DNA of 64,000 nucleotides from JACVRW01 sp963812415 (lineage in GTDB: Bacteria; Actinomycetota; Thermoleophilia; Solirubrobacterales; Thermoleophilaceae). Of this stretch, positions 8,749-16,511 are shown piece after piece. The notes beneath the pieces are model-generated. The model did not search any database. It was not told where the DNA came from and worked only from the letters and a program-made list of their open reading frames with translations. A program made the position numbers and the translations under genes. Numbering within the stretch: the stretch's first letter is position 1; the number at the start of each line of letters is the position of its first letter. Location: contig CAWEVH010000013.1 in assembly GCA_963812415.1 (NCBI GenBank), positions 1-64,000 on the forward strand, given 5' to 3'.

Positions 8749-9367
8749 ATGTCAGAGACCCCACACCGCGACGCCAAGCTCGTGCAGCTCCTGAACGAGG
8801 CCTTTGCCAAGGAGAAGCAGCTCGAGACTGCCCTCGAGGCGCATCTCGAGGTCACGACACGCTCCGATTACGAGAAGCGCCTGAAGGACCACCTGCAGGA
8901 GACGAAGTCGCACGCGAGGTCGGTCTCGAAGCGCATCAAGCAGCTCGGTGGCACAGCCCGAGACGGTGGCGCTCCGCGGACCCGAGCCGCTGGCGCGCGC
9001 CGCCGGCAGCGTGACCGAGGCCGTGGGCAAGGCCAAGGCCGCGGCGCGGGGTCCGTTGGATTCGATTCGCGGCTCCGGTGAGCAGGAGCGGATGCTGCGC
9101 AACGCGCGCAGCGAGTACCAGGAGGAGGCGACCGAGATCGCGACCTACACGGTCATCGACTCGCTCGCAACCGCGACGGGAGACACGGAGACGGCGAAGC
9201 TCGCCCGCGGAATCCTGCGCGAGGAGGAGCGCATGCAGGAGTTCCTGGCGGGGCTTCTCGAAACGCTCTCGATCGACGTCGCCCACGACGAGCTCCCGGT
9301 GTCGGAGATCCAGGGCAAGGCGGCACATCGGACGGCGAGCGAGAGCAAGGTGAAGGCCAAGGCCTGA
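8749..9367 (+). CDS. DUF892/YciE-type ferritin-like protein (frameshifted)
   Basis: Four-helix-bundle protein of the DUF892 (YciE/YciF) family, associated with stress responses. The N-terminal part reads KLVQLLNEAFAKEKQLETAL and HLQETKSHARSVSKRIKQLG. The C-terminal part reads MLRNARSEYQEEATEIATYT, SLATATGDTETAKLARGIL and REEERMQEFLAGLLETL; the E/H residues in these helices are the usual metal-site candidates. Frames are offset by +1 at CCC 8957-8959; removing one C gives QLGGTAETVALRGPEPL and a 205-residue protein of normal length. The ATG at 8749 has AAGGAGG seven bases upstream. Confidence 0.85.
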
Positions 9368-9373
9368 CGCGCC

Positions 9374-10111
9374 CTACCCGCCCAGGCGGTGGCGACGGAG
9401 CTCCGCCTCCATCGCCTCGACGGCCGCCGTCACGCCGGAGGGGTCGAGTCCGCCGATGGCCTGGTTGGCCGCTTCGCGCAGCGCGTCGCGGTGCTCGGCG
9501 AGGCCGCGCCCGGCGGGCAGGTCCTCGAGCAAGCTCTCGAGCGCGATCCGGGCCTCGAGCGCCGCCTCGCGCGGCCGGCCGGCATCGAGGTCCGCTCGCG
9601 CGCGCAGCACGTGCTCCTCCGCGAGCAGCGGCCGCTCGCGGCCCCCGAGCAGCGCCGCGAAGCGCTCCTCGGGCGCTTCCATCGAGCGGCGCGCGCGCCG
9701 GCGCGCGCCGCCGGGGAGCTCGAACGCGGCCGCGAAGCGACCGTCGGCCACGGCGTCGCCTCGCCCGTAGCCGATCCGGGTCACGAGCGCGCGGCTCGCG
9801 GAGACGTCGCTCACGTACGGATCGGCGGCGGCCGCTCGCTGGGCGCGCAGGCCACGGTTCAGCACCTTGACCGCGGCGTCGACCTCCGCCTCCGACTCGT
9901 GGCGGGCGCGGGCAAGCCACGAGGACGCCTGCTCAGGCGTTCGGAACGGCTCAGGGCGCACGACGGTGACCCGCGCGGTGGGCACCGCCTCGGGCTCGGC
10001 GGGCGCGTTCAGCTCGCGCGGGCGCTTCCCCCCGATCAACCGCCGCTCGGGCGCCCCGAGCGTGCCCAGCACCAGAATCGCCTCGAGCTCGCCGTCAGGG
10101 GTGTCGCGCAC
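9374..10111 (-). CDS. Conserved hypothetical protein, start uncertain (possible ACG start at 10189)
   Basis: I do not recognise a family. The protein is 245 residues from the first GTG, with a beta-rich N-terminal half (GELEAILVLGTLGAPERRLI) and an alpha-helical C-terminal half rich in Ala, Arg and Glu that resembles helical-repeat sequence (RARADLDAGRPREAALEARI). The frame stays open upstream with natural-looking sequence (ESGPFGFVQFEFGFLLGPPD), but there is no ATG, GTG or TTG there. An ACG at 10187-10189 lies four bases after the stop of the wall-hydrolase gene, so a coupled non-AUG start, or a substitution in the sequence, is possible. Confidence 0.6.
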   Translation of the reverse strand: MRDTPDGELEAILVLGTLGAPERRLIGGKRPRELNAPAEPEAVPTARVTVVRPEPFRTPEQASSWLARARHESEAEVDAAVKVLNRGLRAQRAAAADPYVSDVSASRALVTRIGYGRGDAVADGRFAAAFELPGGARRRARRSMEAPEERFAALLGGRERPLLAEEHVLRARADLDAGRPREAALEARIALESLLEDLPAGRGLAEHRDALREAANQAIGGLDPSGVTAAVEAMEAELRRHRLGG

Positions 10112-10193
10112 CAGGTAGCGGCCGTCCGGGGGGCCGAGCAGGAAGCCGAACTCGAACTGGACGAAGCCGAACGGGCCGGACTCGGCCGTGGCG

Positions 10194-12662
10194 CTACTCG
10201 CCGTGGTGGGCGTGGCTCGCCCGCTTGCCCTTGGCGGGCAGCGCGTACTTGGACGGCTTGGTGGGCACCACGGGGTTCTCGATCTCGCGCAGGCGGCCGA
10301 TCAGGTCGGACCACTGGCCCGGCTCGAGCACGGCCAGCGCCTGCTTGCCGAGCTTCTTGTTGGCGCCGAACATCGGCTGGTAGCCGACGTGGATGTGGTC
10401 GTGGTGGTCGGCCATCGCGAAGGTGGCGCCGCCGATCTCGAGCAGCGAGATGATCTGGGCGGGGGCGAGCGTGCCCTGCAGCTGCATCAGCCTGCGCACG
10501 GCCTGGTCGGTGATGCCGCCGGCCTCCTGGTGGCCGAGGATCGGGATCCCATTGATCGCCGCGATGTCGACCGCGTTCCCCGAGGAGTGGTGCGAGACGT
10601 TGCCCGAGCTCGTGTAGACGCCGTGGCCGCACTTGAGTGAGGTGACGGTCGGCTTGAGCCCGGACTCGGCGAGATAGGCGAGCGTGGCGAGCACGCGCCG
10701 GTCGACCTGGCCAGAGCGGATGTCGTCGCGGCCACACTCGTAGACCTCGATGCGCTCGTCGGAGAGCACGCGCTTCTCGAGGAGCGGCTTGGGCAGCAGC
10801 ATGATCTGGCCGATCGACATGCCGCCCAGCTCGTTGTCGCCGTAGAGGACGTTCCGGCCCGAGGCGCGGTAGATGGCGGTGGCCTCGAGCAGCTTCCAGC
10901 CGTCGAGGATCGGCTTCGGATCGATCCGGGGGGCGCCGCGGCCGGCGGGCCGGATCGAGAAGTCCACATGGGCGGCCATCCCGTCGACCGTCTGGCCGAC
11001 GCGGCCGAGGATCGTCCCGCCGATCACGCGGGAGCCCTCCTTGAGCGGCCGCAGCCGCACCTTCGAGGGATCGAGGCCGAACGGGCGCGAGAAGAAGTTC
11101 TTGTAGGTCTCGAAGCGTCCGCCGCGCCGCAGCTGGGCGTCGAGCAGCTGCTCGAGGCCGCCGTTCTCGCGAGCGCCCGGCAGACCGGGGTGGGCGAACA
11201 TGCGCTGCTTCACCGGCGCCGAGGCCTGCGCGGCCGCCGGGGCGTCGCCGCCGCGGTCACGCGCGGGCGCGCTGTCGGAGTCGTCGAGCTGGCGGCCCGC
11301 GGACGCCGCTCGGGCGGGCTTGGGGTCGTGGGACCCGTTGGCGGACACCGCGCGGGCGGTGGTGTCCGGGTCCTGCTCGGCGTCCCGGCGCGGGACGGGG
11401 TACACCTTCGAGAGCTCGCCGAGGTGCGCGTAGGTGTAGCGGTTGCCGTACACGTCCTGGAGCGTCAGGTAGCGGCCCAGCCGCTTCGAGCGGCCGATCT
11501 TCTTGACCACGCCGTCGTTGACGGCCACCACGGGCGCGCCCTGCTTGGCGAAGATGTCGATCGAGCGGCGCTCGTCCGAGGACTCGACGAGGTTGGCGGC
11601 GTTCTCACCGCGCCTGACCCGCTTGAGCAGCGACTGCTCGGCCAGGTCGTCCGCATACCTCGCGCGCGCGAACACGGGGAAGCGTCCTTCGGTGAGTCCG
11701 GTGAGCGAGCCGATCAGGTCGGCGGGCACGCCGGCGATCAGGCGGGCCCGGAGGAGGACGGAGTCGACGTACCAGTCGGCGTGGTTGTAGGCGAAGATCG
11801 CCCGGCGCACGTCTTGGTCGTAGCCGGCGGCGGCCAGGTAGCGGGCGGCGGCGAAGATCGCGTCGACCGGGTTGTAGGGGTCCTTGCGACCGTCCTTGTT
11901 GGCGTCGGTGCCGTAGGCGGCCCAGGTCGGCGGCATGAACTGCATCCAGCCCAGCGCCCCGGCGGAGGACACGTTCAGGTTGCGGCCGTAGTCGGTCTCG
12001 ATCTCGTTGATCGCCGCCAGGATCTCCCAGCGGATGCCGTACTCGATCCCGGCCGCCTGATAGATCGGCAACAGGAACGGCGGCACCCGGAACTTGCGAA
12101 TGATGAAGTTCGGCACCCCGCTCGCCGTCGACGGCCCCGGCAAAGCATCCACAAACCCCGGATTCGAGGTCCGCGGTGAGCCGTCCACGTTCCGCAGGCC
12201 GCCGCGACGTCCGCGGCGGTCGCGTGAACCCTCATCCCCAGCTTGAGAGTCGCCACGGCCCGAGAGCTCGCGCTCCTTGACCGTCGACTCGCGACGCACG
12301 CGCGTGCCCGAGTTGCTCCGCTCCTGCGGCGAGCCGCCGCCGGCGTTGGGCGCGCCCGGCTCCTGCGGGGCGGGCGCCGGCTGGGTCGGCTCCGGCTGCG
12401 GCTTGGGGGCCGGGGCCTGAGGCGTGGTCGGCGCCGTCGGGGTCGTGGGGGTCGTGGGGGCCGGCACCGGCGTGCCGGGAAGCTGGATGTCGCCGAGGCT
12501 CCCGCCCGGCGGCACGTCGACCTGCACCGGCACGATCTCGCCGGACGCCAGCTGCACGTACACGGTCTGCGTCTGCGCGGCAGCCGGAATGGTGAGGGCC
12601 GTGACGGCGGAAACGAGGAGCGCTCCTGCGGCAAGCAGGAGTGTGAGAAGGCGCCTCTTCAT
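10194..12662 (-). CDS. Secreted multidomain cell-wall hydrolase: SLT + degenerate LytM (M23) + M15-like peptidase
   Basis: An 822-residue exported protein. A signal peptide (MKRRLLTLLLAAGALLVSAV) is followed by a Pro/Thr-rich linker, then a lytic transglycosylase-like domain at about 200-320 (ILAAINEIETDYGRN, SSAGALGWMQFMPPTW). An M23/LytM-like domain starts near 360 (SIDIFAKQGAPVVAVNDG, YTYAHLGEL) and resumes near 560 (AAHVDFSIRPAGRG) after a long insert. The first metal His and the HxH motif are lost, so it is probably not catalytic. The C-terminus has M15-type metal motifs SHHSSGNAVDIAA and DHHDHIHVGY. It presumably cleaves glycan and stem peptide; the start is fixed by the signal peptide. 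Confidence 0.82.
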   Translation of the reverse strand: MKRRLLTLLLAAGALLVSAVTALTIPAAAQTQTVYVQLASGEIVPVQVDVPPGGSLGDIQLPGTPVPAPTTPTTPTAPTTPQAPAPKPQPEPTQPAPAPQEPGAPNAGGGSPQERSNSGTRVRRESTVKERELSGRGDSQAGDEGSRDRRGRRGGLRNVDGSPRTSNPGFVDALPGPSTASGVPNFIIRKFRVPPFLLPIYQAAGIEYGIRWEILAAINEIETDYGRNLNVSSAGALGWMQFMPPTWAAYGTDANKDGRKDPYNPVDAIFAAARYLAAAGYDQDVRRAIFAYNHADWYVDSVLLRARLIAGVPADLIGSLTGLTEGRFPVFARARYADDLAEQSLLKRVRRGENAANLVESSDERRSIDIFAKQGAPVVAVNDGVVKKIGRSKRLGRYLTLQDVYGNRYTYAHLGELSKVYPVPRRDAEQDPDTTARAVSANGSHDPKPARAASAGRQLDDSDSAPARDRGGDAPAAAQASAPVKQRMFAHPGLPGARENGGLEQLLDAQLRRGGRFETYKNFFSRPFGLDPSKVRLRPLKEGSRVIGGTILGRVGQTVDGMAAHVDFSIRPAGRGAPRIDPKPILDGWKLLEATAIYRASGRNVLYGDNELGGMSIGQIMLLPKPLLEKRVLSDERIEVYECGRDDIRSGQVDRRVLATLAYLAESGLKPTVTSLKCGHGVYTSSGNVSHHSSGNAVDIAAINGIPILGHQEAGGITDQAVRRLMQLQGTLAPAQIISLLEIGGATFAMADHHDHIHVGYQPMFGANKKLGKQALAVLEPGQWSDLIGRLREIENPVVPTKPSKYALPAKGKRASHAHHGE

Positions 12663-13014
12663 GCGTGCTGGTCCAGGTCCTCCCTCGGGCGTGCGCGAGC
12701 GGCCGAGGCCGCCTGCCTTGGAGGGAACGCTAGCTGCTGGCTCTGTGGTCTGCAACGGGTAACAGTGAGTGGTGGGCGAGAGCTCTCCCCGCAAGTATCG
12801 ACCGGCCCTGACCATACCTTCAATTCCGTACCCCTCGCGGCTGGACACATGGTGCCCACCCTCTCCCGCCGTCCAGTGAGAGGATTCTCCCATCACTCGG
12901 TGATTCCAAACACCCATCAGTCTCAACTAGAGGCTTAGTGTTGCGAGATCGGAGGTCGAGCGGAGCTGCCGCGCCGGGTCGGAGGCGCGCGCCGAGCCGT
13001 GTACTCTGCGGCGA
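12663..13014. promoter_or_regulatory. 352-bp divergent intergenic region with a 13-bp inverted repeat
   Basis: This gap separates the divergent wall-hydrolase and coiled-coil genes, so it should hold both promoters. A perfect inverted repeat ATCAC-TCG-GTGAT lies at 12892-12904, which could be an operator. A longer pair CTGGAC/GTCCAG brackets CTCTC/GAGAG in 12840-12885 and could fold in a leader transcript of the hydrolase. I looked for the conserved segments of the cyclic-di-AMP (ydaO) riboswitch that precedes many actinobacterial wall hydrolases and did not find them. No coding sequence is convincing here. Confidence 0.35.
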
Positions 13015-13464
13015 ATGGACCAGCCTGAGCAGGACGAGCGCTTCGTGGACCGGCTTTCGCGCCAGGGCGAGGAGGCCCTGGGCAAGATCGCGGAGGAGCT
13101 GATCTCGAACCCGGTGATCAATGGCGCGGTTGCGCGCGCGTTCGAGGCGCGCGAGAAGGCGGTGCAGGCCCAGGAGACCGCGCTGGGCGCGCTCAACCTG
13201 CCCTCCGCGGCGGACATCGAGCGAGTGACCCGTCGTCTGCGCTCGGTGTCGCAGCGGCTCGAGGGAATCGAGGATGCGGTCGACCGGCTCGAGGACCGGC
13301 TGGCCGGCATCTCGGCTCAGACCCGCAGCGGGGATCGCGAGGCTCGGCTCGAGGAGCGCCTCGACGAGATCGCGCGCGACCTGGCCCGGCTGCGCGAGGC
13401 GCTGGCGCCCGACGAGGTGCCGGTCTCGCGGGCGCAGGAGCGCCTGACCGTCAGCGAGTCGTAG
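13015..13464 (+). CDS. Coiled-coil, phasin-like protein
   Basis: A 149-residue, almost wholly alpha-helical protein with an extended coiled coil (VTRRLRSVSQRLEGIEDAVD, RLEDRLAGI, LEERLDEIARDLARLREAL). The N-terminal half (LISNPVINGAVARAFEAREK) resembles the helical part of phasin-like granule-associated proteins. The leucine-heptad segment RLRSVSQRLEGIED is similar to the segment AELRAIGRRLDAIEE in the gene at 14170, suggesting related roles. No polyhydroxyalkanoate synthase gene is in the window, so a granule role is only a possibility. Its last 14 bases overlap the convergent phosphorylase gene. Confidence 0.7.
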   Translation: MDQPEQDERFVDRLSRQGEEALGKIAEELISNPVINGAVARAFEAREKAVQAQETALGALNLPSAADIERVTRRLRSVSQRLEGIEDAVDRLEDRLAGISAQTRSGDREARLEERLDEIARDLARLREALAPDEVPVSRAQERLTVSES

Positions 13465-14137
13465 CGGCAAGAGCGTCATAGCCCACCGTTCCGAGGCGCC
13501 GCGCGAGCGCCTCGCGTTCGTCCTCGTCCTCCGCGGTCGCCCTGACCGCGAGGGCCGACGCCGCCCGCACCTCGCGCAGCCGGCCCACCCGCAGCAGCGC
13601 CGCGCTCTCGAGATCGAGCGCCAGCGCCCCGCGCTCCGCCCAGCCGCCCGCCCGCTCGTCCGAGCGCTCGTAGAGGAGGTCCGCGCTGACCACGGTCGCG
13701 GGTCGCGCGCCCGAGCGCACCAGGGCCTCGAGCAGCTGCGCGTCCGGCTCGAGGCGCCCGTCGGCGCCCAGGGCGGCGCTCGCGCCGTCGGCGGGCAGCA
13801 CCGTCTCGGCCGCGAGCAGGTCGCCGGGCTCGAGCTCCGGCGCGAGCGCCGTGCAGGTCCCGATCCGGACCAGGCTCGTGGCGCCGAGTGCCACCAGCTC
13901 CTCGCAGACGATCGCCGTGCTAGGCCCGCCGATGCCCGTCGACTGGATGCTCAGCGGCCGGCCGTCCGCCGCGATGCCCGTGTAGCCCCAGAGCCCGCGC
14001 GCGTGGTTGAACATCCTCGGCGCGTCGAGCACGAGCTGCGCCACGGCGAGCGCCCTGTGCGGGTCCCCGGGCAGCAGCACGCGCTCCGCGAGCTCGCAGG
14101 CCGGCCGAAGGTACGAGGGTGCCGCCACACGCCGCAC
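13451..14137 (-). CDS. Nucleoside phosphorylase (PNP/UDP superfamily, DeoD-like)
   Basis: A trimeric/hexameric-type nucleoside phosphorylase that splits nucleosides with phosphate. It has the phosphate-loop area AERVLLPGDPHRALAVA, MFNHARGLWGYTG, SIQSTGIGGPSTAIVCEEL, LVRIGTCTALAPELEPGDLL, and the purine/ribose motif ALDLESAALLRVGRL where the family has EMEA. Starts at 14137 or 14128 (both GTG) are possible; upstream sequence in frame is not family-like. The Glu-Ser variation in the EMEA-type motif leaves the base specificity open. It is divergent from the phasin-like gene, 32 bases away. Confidence 0.82.
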   Translation of the reverse strand: MRRVAAPSYLRPACELAERVLLPGDPHRALAVAQLVLDAPRMFNHARGLWGYTGIAADGRPLSIQSTGIGGPSTAIVCEELVALGATSLVRIGTCTALAPELEPGDLLAAETVLPADGASAALGADGRLEPDAQLLEALVRSGARPATVVSADLLYERSDERAGGWAERGALALDLESAALLRVGRLREVRAASALAVRATAEDEDEREALARRLGTVGYDALAATTR

Positions 14138-14169
14138 CCTAGCCAGCGGCCTGTGGAACACTCCGAGCA

Positions 14170-14571
14170 ATGGCACGGCGCCCCACGAACCCGAGAGAGC
14201 TGCCCGACGCGCTCCGCGAGGCGGTCGAGCGCACGATCGATGCGACCGTGGGGTCCGCCGGGCGCAGCCGCGAGGCGGCCCAGGGGGCGCTCGACGACTT
14301 CGCCGGCTCCGTGGAGGGGCTGCGCAAGGACGCCGAGTCGCGGTTGGCGCGCGGCCGGCGCTCGGTGAGCGAGGCGATCGAAGGTCGCAAGCCGGCAACC
14401 CACGATGACATCCGCGAGGTGCGGGCCGAGCTGCGCGCCATCGGCCGGCGCCTGGACGCGATCGAGGAGCGGCTCCCCGCGCGGCGCGCCACGGGCAAGA
14501 CCGCGACCAAGAAGGCTCCGGCGAGGAAGCCCGCACCCAAGCGGACGCGGGCCAAGAAGAACCCCGCGTAG
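14170..14571 (+). CDS. Phasin-like protein with Lys/Ala/Pro-rich tail
   Basis: A 133-residue helical protein. The N-terminal half has amphipathic helices (ELPDALREAVERTIDATVGS, then DFAGSVEGLRKDAESRLARG), followed by a coiled coil (EVRAELRAIGRRLDAIEERL). The C-terminus is histone-like, with repeated Lys-Ala-Pro (ATKKAPARKPAPKRTRAKK), as in PhaF-type phasins that bind DNA and granules. Function here is inferred from composition only. It abuts the epimerase gene, whose GTG follows the stop directly, so the two are likely co-transcribed. Confidence 0.7.
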   Translation: MARRPTNPRELPDALREAVERTIDATVGSAGRSREAAQGALDDFAGSVEGLRKDAESRLARGRRSVSEAIEGRKPATHDDIREVRAELRAIGRRLDAIEERLPARRATGKTATKKAPARKPAPKRTRAKKNPA

Positions 14572-15510
14572 GTGGCCCGGCGGGTGCTGATCACCGGCGT
14601 GGGCAGCCACGTCGGGACGCTCCTCGCCGCACGCCTCGAGGAGGATCCGGGGGTGGAGCAGATCGTGGGCATCGACACGCGCGCACCCGCCCGCACGCTC
14701 TCGCGGACCGAGTGGATCGACGCCGACGTGCGCGACCCCGAGCTCGCCGAGCTGGTGCCCCGCGCCGAGCCCGACACCGTCGTGCACAATCAGATCGTTC
14801 GCCAGCCGGGGCCGGGCATGTCCGCTCGCGCGATGCACGACATCAACGTGATCGGCTCGCTTCAGCTGCTCGCCGCATGCGAGCGGGCGCCGAGCATCCG
14901 GACGATCGTCGTGCGCGGCTCGGCCGGCATCTACGGCGCCGAGCCGCACGCCCCGCAGTTCTTCGGCGAGGAGATGACCCGCCTGTTCCCGCTGCGCACG
15001 CGCTTCCAGCGCGACGTCGCCGAGATCGAGACCTACTTCGAGACCTACGCTCGCCGCCATCCGGGCGTCTGCTGCACGATGCTCCGCTACCAGCCGGCGA
15101 TCGGCCCGTCCGTCGACACCCAGGTCACGCGCTATCTCTCGCAGCCCGTCTGCCCGATGTTCCTCGGCTTCGATCCGCGCATCCAGCTCGTGCACGAGGA
15201 CGACGCGCTGGAGGCGCTCGTGGCGGCGGTGCGAAACCCGGTGCCCGGCCCGGTCAACGTGGCCGGGGAGGGGACGATCGGCCTGGCGCGGATGATCCGC
15301 CTCGCGGGCCGCGCGGCGCTGCCACTCGTCTCGCCGCTGTTCGGGCCGGTGAGCACGGCGGGCCGGCGCCTCGGCCTGACCCGGCTCTCGGACGACTTCA
15401 GCCGCCTGCTGCGCTACGGGCGAGGCGTGGACACCGGCCGGCTGGCGGAGGAGGTCGGCTTTCGGCCGCGGCACTCCACGGTCGCGGCGGTCGAGGCATG
15501 GGCGGCATGA
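14572..15510 (+). CDS. NAD-dependent epimerase/dehydratase (extended SDR)
   Basis: A 312-residue extended short-chain dehydrogenase with RRVLITGVGSHVGTLLAARL as the nucleotide-binding motif, IVGIDTRAP after strand 2, and VVRGSAGIYGAEP as the active-site Ser region. The canonical YxxxK is not obvious: the stretch after it reads FQRDVAEIETYFETYARRHP, so catalysis may be altered. It starts with GTG immediately after the preceding gene and ends in an ATGA overlap with the acyltransferase. This epimerase-acyltransferase pair is common in actinobacteria and probably acts on a lipid or envelope precursor. Confidence 0.82.
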   Translation: MARRVLITGVGSHVGTLLAARLEEDPGVEQIVGIDTRAPARTLSRTEWIDADVRDPELAELVPRAEPDTVVHNQIVRQPGPGMSARAMHDINVIGSLQLLAACERAPSIRTIVVRGSAGIYGAEPHAPQFFGEEMTRLFPLRTRFQRDVAEIETYFETYARRHPGVCCTMLRYQPAIGPSVDTQVTRYLSQPVCPMFLGFDPRIQLVHEDDALEALVAAVRNPVPGPVNVAGEGTIGLARMIRLAGRAALPLVSPLFGPVSTAGRRLGLTRLSDDFSRLLRYGRGVDTGRLAEEVGFRPRHSTVAAVEAWAA

Positions 15511-16439
15511 CCGGCGCCGACCAGGCGATCGCCTTCATGCGCCGCCTGCGTGAGGGGCTCGAGTCCGGCCACGACCTGCCCGACGCGCTCCTGCGCGGAG
15601 CGGCGGCGCTTCCTAGTGACGCGCGCGAGACCGTCGAGCGGCTGGTCGGGCGGCTCGCCGGGGAGTACGAGGAGGACGAGTGGGGCTTCGACGAGGAGTT
15701 CGCGGAGCTGGTGGAGCCGCTGTTCGCGTTCCTCTACGACACCTGGTGGCGCGTCCAGGTGGAGGGCGCCGAGCTCGTGCCCGCCCACGGCCGGGCGCTG
15801 CTCACCGCCAACCACGCCGGCATCCTCCCGTGGGACGCCACGATGATCTCGATGGCGCTCCTGCGCGAGCACCCGCTGCCGCGCCACCCGCGCTTCCTGG
15901 TGCTGAACTGGGCCTTCGACCTGCCCTGGCTCTCCACCGCGATCCGGCGGGTGGGGGGCGTGGCCGCCTCGCCCTACAACGCGATGCGCCTGCTCGAGGA
16001 GGACAAGCTCGTGGCGGTGTTCCCGGAGGGGGTCAAGGGCACGGGCAAGCCCTACTCCGAGCGCTACCGGCTCCAGCGCTTCGGCCGCGGCGGCTTCGTC
16101 GAGATCGCGCTGCGAACCGGCGCCCCGATCGTGCCGGTGGCGGTCGTGGGGAGCGAGGAGATCTACCCCAAGCTGGCCGACGTGCCGCCGCTCGCCCGCA
16201 TGATCGGCGCGCCCTTCTTCCCGGTCACGCCGACCTTCCCCTGGCTCGGGCCGCTGGGGGCGATCCCGCTTCCGTCGCGCTGGCGCATCGAGTTCCTCGA
16301 GCCGATCGAGACCGAGTCCCACGGCCCGGAAGCCGCGTCCGACCGCGCGCTCGTGCTCGAGCTCTCCGAGCGCGTGCGCGCGACCGTCCAGGAGGCCCTG
16401 CTACGCAACCTCGTGCGGCGCGGCTCGGCCTTCGTCTAG
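15507..16439 (+). CDS. Lysophospholipid acyltransferase family protein
   Basis: A 310-residue PlsC-like acyltransferase. The core runs ALLTANHAGILPWDATMISM (His and Asp more widely spaced than in the usual HX4D), then FLVLNWAFDLPWLSTAIRRV, AVFPEGVKGTGKPY (motif III) and TGAPIVPVAVVGSEEIYP (motif IV). An N-terminal ~90-residue acidic segment precedes the domain. The ATG at 15507 overlaps the epimerase stop; an ATG at 15498 is also in frame. The acceptor is unknown; the context suggests a phospholipid or glycolipid step. Confidence 0.85.
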   Translation: MTGADQAIAFMRRLREGLESGHDLPDALLRGAAALPSDARETVERLVGRLAGEYEEDEWGFDEEFAELVEPLFAFLYDTWWRVQVEGAELVPAHGRALLTANHAGILPWDATMISMALLREHPLPRHPRFLVLNWAFDLPWLSTAIRRVGGVAASPYNAMRLLEEDKLVAVFPEGVKGTGKPYSERYRLQRFGRGGFVEIALRTGAPIVPVAVVGSEEIYPKLADVPPLARMIGAPFFPVTPTFPWLGPLGAIPLPSRWRIEFLEPIETESHGPEAASDRALVLELSERVRATVQEALLRNLVRRGSAFV

Positions 16440-16511
16440 GGCGCCGGGACGCGGCTCCCATCATTTGACGCTTCAGCAGGGCGCGCCTACGGTCGATGCA
16501 GATTGCGCGGG

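Noticed and set aside
12663..13014. Cyclic-di-AMP (ydaO-type) riboswitch upstream of the wall hydrolase
   Set aside because: This riboswitch often precedes actinobacterial wall hydrolases, but its conserved segments (such as GGGGUGAAUC) are not found. Only generic inverted repeats are present.
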